Source: Heliopora coerulea
Lineage: Eukaryota; Cnidaria; Anthozoa; Scleralcyonacea; Helioporidae
Reading direction: 5' to 3'
Length of the DNA: 64,000 nt
Assembly: GCA_030142905.1 (NCBI GenBank)
Contig: JASJOG010000146.1
Span: 372,001-436,000 of the forward strand
In this document: positions 58,796-64,000 of the stretch, in pieces
How the letters are laid out: the number at the start of each line of letters is the position of its first letter
Numbering within the stretch: position 1 is the stretch's first letter
Notes under the pieces: generated by a model
Told to the model about the DNA's origin: nothing
The model's database searches: none
What the model saw: the letters and a program-made list of their open reading frames with translations, nothing else
Made by a program: the position numbers and the translations under genes

Positions 58796-59379
58796 TCTAG
58801 GCTTCTTACCGGCGCACGGAGGCGTTTTCTACCATTCTTTTACAGTGATTTTTAACTATTGCGGAGTTACTTCCTGATAGAGCGTTGCTTTAGTCTGTGC
58901 GTTTATTAACCCTTTAAGCCTAATACGTCTCCCTCCAATGCACAACAACTGTCGGAGATTAACTAGAATAGAATTCTGAAGAGCCACCTTGATGGTGGAA
59001 GAGGTACTCCGTGGCAGGTTTTCACGACCGTTTCTATAACTTCATGGGAACATGGAAAATTTTTTTTTTCCAATTTCCTTTATTAAATAATCAGTAGAAA
59101 TAGGAGAAATTTCTATTGTTATGAAAGCGTCAATTCTCTATCCTGTTCACGATGGGTTATGTCATGGCGCGAGCTTCGCCATGTTTCCATCAATTGATAG
59201 ATTCGGATAGGGTATGATTTATTGAAAATACCAGATTTACAGTGTAGAACTGAATTATAAAGGTTTACATCAGTGAAGTATTACTAATTAAATAGCCTAA
59301 AACAAGTTTATTAAATACATCTAAAAATTTTAAAAATTACGTGGAATGCATCTTATTGTGGTTAATGACACTGGCATTT
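58796..59379. other. Intergenic DNA, no gene seen
   Basis: An AACCCTTTAAGCC piece at about 58908 resembles an end of the AACCCTTT family but has no partner. Nothing else was recognised. Confidence 0.45.
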
Positions 59380-59775
59380 ATAAAGGTGTTCTTAAAACGG
59401 TTGTCTGTCAACGCGGAATTTCAAAGGGTCGCTTTTTCGAAGATTCATAAGTACTTCACTGTCATTTGGTTGTAAGAACTGACATAACTGTCCGTTTGAT
59501 CGAGATAAAATCTTATTAAAAAGGGAGGAACAGAGTTCAGATCTATGTTGCAAGAGGCCTGCTATTCCAGTAGTTGAGGCTTTTTGTAATATGTGTTATA
59601 ACCGTGGACAATACACATCGCTCTCTTTTGAAGTCGTTCCAAATTTGTACTCAAACATTCAGGTAAGCTAAAATGAAACACTTGGCAAGCATACGATAAA
59701 ACTGACATTATGCACGCCACATAAATGCTGTTAAGTCCTTGATGGAGACATTTGAACATTTTAACTGAACTAAAA
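59380..59775 (-). mobile_element. Truncated CR1-like LINE reverse-transcriptase remnant
   Basis: The minus strand encodes the C-terminal thumb-type region of a non-LTR reverse transcriptase: IYVACIMSVLSYACQVFHFS, LERLQKRAMCIVHGY at 59760-59570, then in another frame AGIAGLLQHRSELCSSLFNK and NLRKSDPLKFRVDRQ at about 59570-59395. The frame change between them and the missing 5' part mark it as a dead copy. Confidence 0.7.
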
Positions 59776-61284
59776 AATATAATCTACTTGAAGCTTTCTT
59801 AATTGAATTGTCAACATGCAAGTTCCAATTATATTATAACCGCTGGGAAAAGATGACAATGGCAATGAACGTTAGGACAGATCCATTATTAACAATTACA
59901 GATGGCTGTTGCTCCAAACTGGATTTGTTAGATTTTTATTAACAATATTTAGTGTACTTAGAAAGACTGCACTTTATGAATACCATTAACAAGTTTCAAC
60001 ATAAAACACTTACAAGTTTAAGTTAACATTTACATGTTTAAATTCATAAATAAAAAATGGAAGAAATGTTGAAGTCCTAATACAATTATGCAACTGTTTT
60101 ACAAAATAGAATGTAGAATCATAGCCTTTATCAGACTTAGTGATGTAAAAACACAAAATTATGTGCATCTTAGCATAAACAGTGGTGACATAACCTTCTA
60201 TGAACAATTATATTACATAAAGAGTTCTTTTCATAAACAAGACATATATCTATGCCAAGTTGGTCAAATAAATTAGTATTTATGTGATATTTTAAAAACT
60301 AAACCACTTTTGATAACAGATTATCAAAAAACAACAGTTGACAAATATTAGCATGTCACAGCTTTTAAATATAGTGTACCAGGTACAACAATCAAATTTG
60401 CAACACATTTACAACAAATTTGCAACTTATCCCTCCAATGTACTTCACAAGAAGATTTTTTATACAAATTAATCTTCTCATCACAAGAATCAGAGATGGT
60501 TAGTTCAAAATGTACGGTGATTGTAGTAAAGACAAGACACAGTGATCTTAAAAGACAACTGGAATGACAATGGTTCAGCCAAGCAGACCTTTAAGACATT
60601 AATATTACAAGTAACAGCTTTGATCAGAAGGGAAGTGCTTTCATCCACTTTAATCTAACAAGAGATTAATGCCCATTAATCCTGAATTTTAGCGTATAAA
60701 TGAGCAAAAACTTTGGGAGTGGGTTTAGCAGTGAAAATCCAATCTTCAAGAGACAAAAACTGTGTGCAAATGGGTGATGGTAGTTGGTCCTACAAACTGA
60801 ATAACCCAGAAAAGCCAAAGAGACCCTTGGAGAAGCCTTAGCCCAATGTCCCATAATGGAACTCATGTTCCGTGAATATAATAATTATGTAATGAACAAG
60901 AAACATAACAAGAACCACAGATTAAGCAGTTACATAATTATGAAGCAGGGGTGGCACCAGAGGCAAATATTAACAATTTGTCAGGGAATTTTCACTGATG
61001 ATAACACATTTGTTTATTGTACAGACTATAAGAATTTGTTATTGATTTAGCCAAGAAAGATAATGGACTCTTCTCTTCATGTCATATGTAAAAGTAAACT
61101 GTTTCTAGTCAGTTATTGTGATTATTCTAGCAAAAAATAACAAGATGTTTTTGACCTTCAAACAAGGAAATTATGAAGGGGACCAGGTCCTAGCCCCTCT
61201 GGTTAACCCCCCCTTGTCAGGGATGTTAGCCCCTGCATTGGGGGATTTCTAGCACCACCCCTGACATGAAGCACGTCATTGACA
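59776..61284. other. Downstream flank of the GAS2-family gene
   Basis: No exon with coding character was found. It may include the 3' untranslated region, or missed 3' exons if the donor at 61293 is used. Confidence 0.4.
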
Positions 61285-63529
61285 GTCACTGACCAGTTAA
61301 AATCCTTCCAATCTTGGTTGGATCATGGCGATAAAGGAAGTGGTCTAAAGTGTCCCATCCACCACCCACACGAACCATTATGTGGTGACGAAGGATCTGA
61401 ACAAGACCAAAACAAACAAACAAGACCACCTGTGTAAGACACACATAGTGATATAGAAGTAAATGGTTTCATCCTGGGTGTTTCAGGAAATGTTCACCAG
61501 TTGATATTCCACAATTACCAGAAAAGTGAAGGTAGGTGATATAATGACCAATTAAATGAGACAGATGAAAACATAGACAATCAAACTGAAGCATTGTCAG
61601 CCATTGCATAAAGCAAAATATTATCCTCTGAACCATGTGAACTTACCCTTACAAATATTGTGATCTTTCCATCTAATATATAACGGCCTTCTTTAATTTT
61701 TTGTATCTTAACACCATGGGCCTTAGCCAGATCATAAACCTTCAAATAAAAATTATAATAAGTGAAAAAATAAGCTGTTCATCTTCATTACTACACCAAC
61801 TTGAGTTGTTTTACTGTAAAAGGTTATCTTTGACTTCTATTAACATGCATACCTGTCCAACCATTGCCTCAATGCAATTTACCACAATTTACAAGCCCAT
61901 CACCAGGGGAGTTTGAAGGGTTTTAATGAACACCTTTTTATGCTGATATATATATTTTAATAATGAATGATTCACATCCATGCATAAAATGTACATATAA
62001 GCACCAAAAAATCTTCCCCCAAACACAGGAAATGACATTTCAGACTCAGGAACAAAACATACCCCAAGACCCTTTTGAAGTTTTTGACACCTTTGGCAAT
62101 GGATGACCAAACCCTCTCTGGTAAAGGGTTTGTGTTGAAATTACAATATCAGGATGTGGCGAGGCATTCTTGTAGTTCAATTTTTTAAAAGTTGATTTGC
62201 AGTTCCTTGCTTACTCTGCCAGCCAAGTTCTTTTCTGAGATTATCAACTTCTAGAAGATCCAATAGAACCTTCTTTTCTGTGAAATGGCAAGAGGATGAT
62301 CATACAAGGCTTACTACTAGCAAAGAAATGTCACAAGGGTCAAATATGGTGGACATCGTGGACTTGGTTGATGATAACTAGCAAATGTCAGTGGATGGAA
62401 AATATATTAATTCACTTAGCAGCCAGGTATGGCCAATAGCTGACTTCACAAGGATTAGCTAACATTTACCAAAATGTCGTAGCCAAAGAATTCTGTAAAC
62501 TAATAAACATACCTCTCAACCCCATATAATAATTATCATTAAAAATAGGAATCTATGTTGAAAATGCAACTCTAACAAATTATTCCAATATATAACAAAG
62601 GGAAATTGAAATTTACCGTACAGTACACTATGCCAGGAAAGCTAGGGTTGCTTACTGTGTGAAAAGATGTTTCACATGGTAAGCAAACTTAGGTTTCCTG
62701 GCATAGTGTACTATAAATTTCAATCTCCCTTTCTTCTGTGCTAGCTTTCCAATTTTATATTTGAGATATGTTTTGATGCCTGCCCTTTATGACTGCAAAA
62801 GTTTGGCATAGGTAAAACAAAAATATCTGAGGATAACAAAATTTCAAGACTATATCCTATAACATTTTTGTCCTTGGACCAAAATTATAAATTTGATCTT
62901 TGTGTCATTTTTGAAATATTGAACAGTACCTCTTGGTCAATGTTAAATTTCTTTTCTGGTTTGTTATTGATGACCTTAGCTTGAGGTTTCTCGTCATTTG
63001 CAATTTCTGCATCAATTTCCTTCTCCAAGTTTACAATCCTGGGTGGTTCAATACCATAATCTGCTGCAATTCTTGCAACTTCCAGTAGACATAGTACAAC
63101 CTCTTTTGGCTGTTTGTGCATCACCAACCCATCTGACTCAAACAATACTGATTCACCCACTCCAAAAGAACGACACCACTCCAGGAAGAAAGCAACATTA
63201 TCACGTGCAAAAAATGTCCCTGATTTGGCATTTTTGTGATATCTTATATCAAAGTTTGGTATGTATTTCTTGCTCTTTCCTTTACAACAACAATCTTCAG
63301 CTGCAGCATGGACCATCTCAGCCACCTTGGACACAAGAACACCATTGTCAAGACATTCCATAAAGTTCTCCACAGTTATATCAACTTCAAACAACCCTCC
63401 CAACCACTCCACCAAATCTTCTTTCAAAGGTGCCAGGGTTTGTTCTGCTCTTTCTGCAATACATGCCGAGATATTTAAAACAGAAGTCTCGTCTTGTACG
63501 TCAGAGTCAGGACTGTTTACATTTGACAT
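61285..63529 (-). CDS. GAS2-family protein (CH domain plus GAR domain)
   Basis: Exons on the minus strand: 63529-62930, 61739-61647, 61396-61285. Both junctions are phase 0, giving about 268 residues. The start is the first ATG ([11 protein letters not shown]). Residues 32-175 are a type 3 calponin-homology domain ([58 protein letters not shown]), which in GAS2 proteins binds actin. Exons 2 and 3 encode the GAR/GAS2 domain ([19 protein letters not shown], then [20 protein letters not shown] and HDPT), which binds microtubules. The family's usual C-C pair at the start of GAR is not seen, and HDPC reads HDPT. The last exon ends LTGQ-stop unless a GTCAGT donor at 61293 leads to further exons. 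A possible extra exon at about 62275-62215 ([19 protein letters not shown]) cannot be fitted in phase. Probable role: actin-microtubule cross-linking. Confidence 0.85.
62598..62733. mobile_element. Long hairpin element in the GAS2-like gene intron
   Basis: The left arm is AAAGGGAAATTGAAATTTAC and CAGTACACTATGCCAGGAAA; the right arm is TTTCCTGGCATAGTGTACTA followed by TAAATTTCAATCTCCCTTT. The stem is about 60 base pairs with a few bulges, around a small TGTGTGAAAAGATGTTTCAC centre. It is the third long hairpin in this window, but its ends differ from the GCCCAGCA pair. Confidence 0.7.
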
Positions 63530-63795
63530 ATCCCTTGACAACCTCTTTATAGTTTTGTGGAAAATTATCACAATTTGCTGCGAAATTTCGTCACATGTAT
63601 TAACGGGCGACCATTAATATACATCCATAGTTACTGTTTCACATAAAACACCATCCACATGAGGCAGTTCGGACAGCAAAAACGCTAAATAAAACACTAG
63701 TTGAATTCTGAAGTAATAAGAAGTTATCCCGCCATTTTGAGGATGTACTTCAAGTATCCAAGTTATAAAGTATCATTATGTAAAATAGATACGCA
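63530..63795. promoter_or_regulatory. Presumed 5' UTR and promoter of the GAS2-like gene
   Basis: It lies upstream of the minus-strand start at 63529. No clear TATA box. Assigned by position only. Confidence 0.3.
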
Positions 63796-63799
63796 GCCA

Positions 63800-64000
63800 T
63801 ACTTACATCCACTTAGCCCTACTTACATCCACTTAGCCCTACTTACACCTACTTACGCCTACTTAACCCTACATAGCCTTACATAGCCCTACTTACACCT
63901 ACTTACACCTACTTAACCCTACATAGCCCTACTAGCCCTACGTTGCCCTACGTTGCCTTACTAGCCCTACTTAGACCTACTTAGACTTTGACTTCCGAAG
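63800..64000. repeat. CCTACTTA/CCTACATAG minisatellite running off the window
   Basis: A 10-11-base unit of the type CCCTACTTAC, with CCTACATAGC and CCTACGTTGC variants, fills the last 200 bases and continues past the end. It resembles a degenerate subtelomeric-style repeat in base composition, but the unit is not TTAGGG/CCCTAA. Confidence 0.9.

Overview
The window looks like nuclear DNA of an invertebrate animal, most probably an anthozoan cnidarian (coral or sea anemone). That assignment is an inference. It rests on spliced genes with GT-AG introns of a few hundred bases to about 2 kb, AT-rich intergenic DNA, an ApeC (apextrin C-terminal) domain, MANSC-type eight-cysteine domains, class A neuropeptide-type GPCRs, and many short non-autonomous transposons. 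No bacterial gene, operon or CRISPR array is visible. I rebuilt gene models by hand from splice sites with matching phase; no database search was run.

Layout. 0.6-4 kb: 3' exons of an unrecognised minus-strand gene, with a possible further exon at 3.7-3.96 kb. 4-17 kb: mostly intergenic, with simple repeats (CTTT, CACT, ATTATC), MITE-like elements and palindromes. 17.4-18.9 kb: an unrecognised minus-strand gene with a PP1-type RVRF motif. 19-24.5 kb: a 30-bp degenerate minisatellite, a mariner remnant with perfect TA flanks, G/C-run repeats and a tRNA-derived SINE. 24.8-30.5 kb: a four-exon class A GPCR on the plus strand, with a decayed duplicate of its TM1 exon and a 1.3-kb pentanucleotide repeat in its last intron. 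33.2-38.4 kb: a seven-exon plus-strand gene for a type I membrane protein with an ApeC ectodomain. 39.75-41.36 kb: a convergent four-exon minus-strand gene for a small type I membrane protein with one MANSC-like domain. 43.2-44.3 kb: an intronless class A GPCR on the minus strand. 44.3-52.6 kb: intergenic, with repeats and two doubtful ORFs. 52.7-58.3 kb: an eight-exon plus-strand gene for a type I membrane protein with two MANSC-like domains and three EGF domains. 58.3-61 kb: a hairpin element and a truncated LINE. 61.3-63.5 kb: a minus-strand GAS2-family gene (CH domain plus GAR domain). The window ends in a CCTAC-type minisatellite.

The clearest common theme is the cell surface. Five of the seven best-supported genes encode membrane receptors or receptor-like proteins: two GPCRs and three single-pass proteins with cysteine-rich ectodomains (ApeC, MANSC, MANSC2-EGF3). 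The ApeC gene and the MANSC gene are 1.3 kb apart and convergent, and a second MANSC gene lies about 11 kb further on. Whether they work together as a recognition system is unproven; I list it as a hypothesis.
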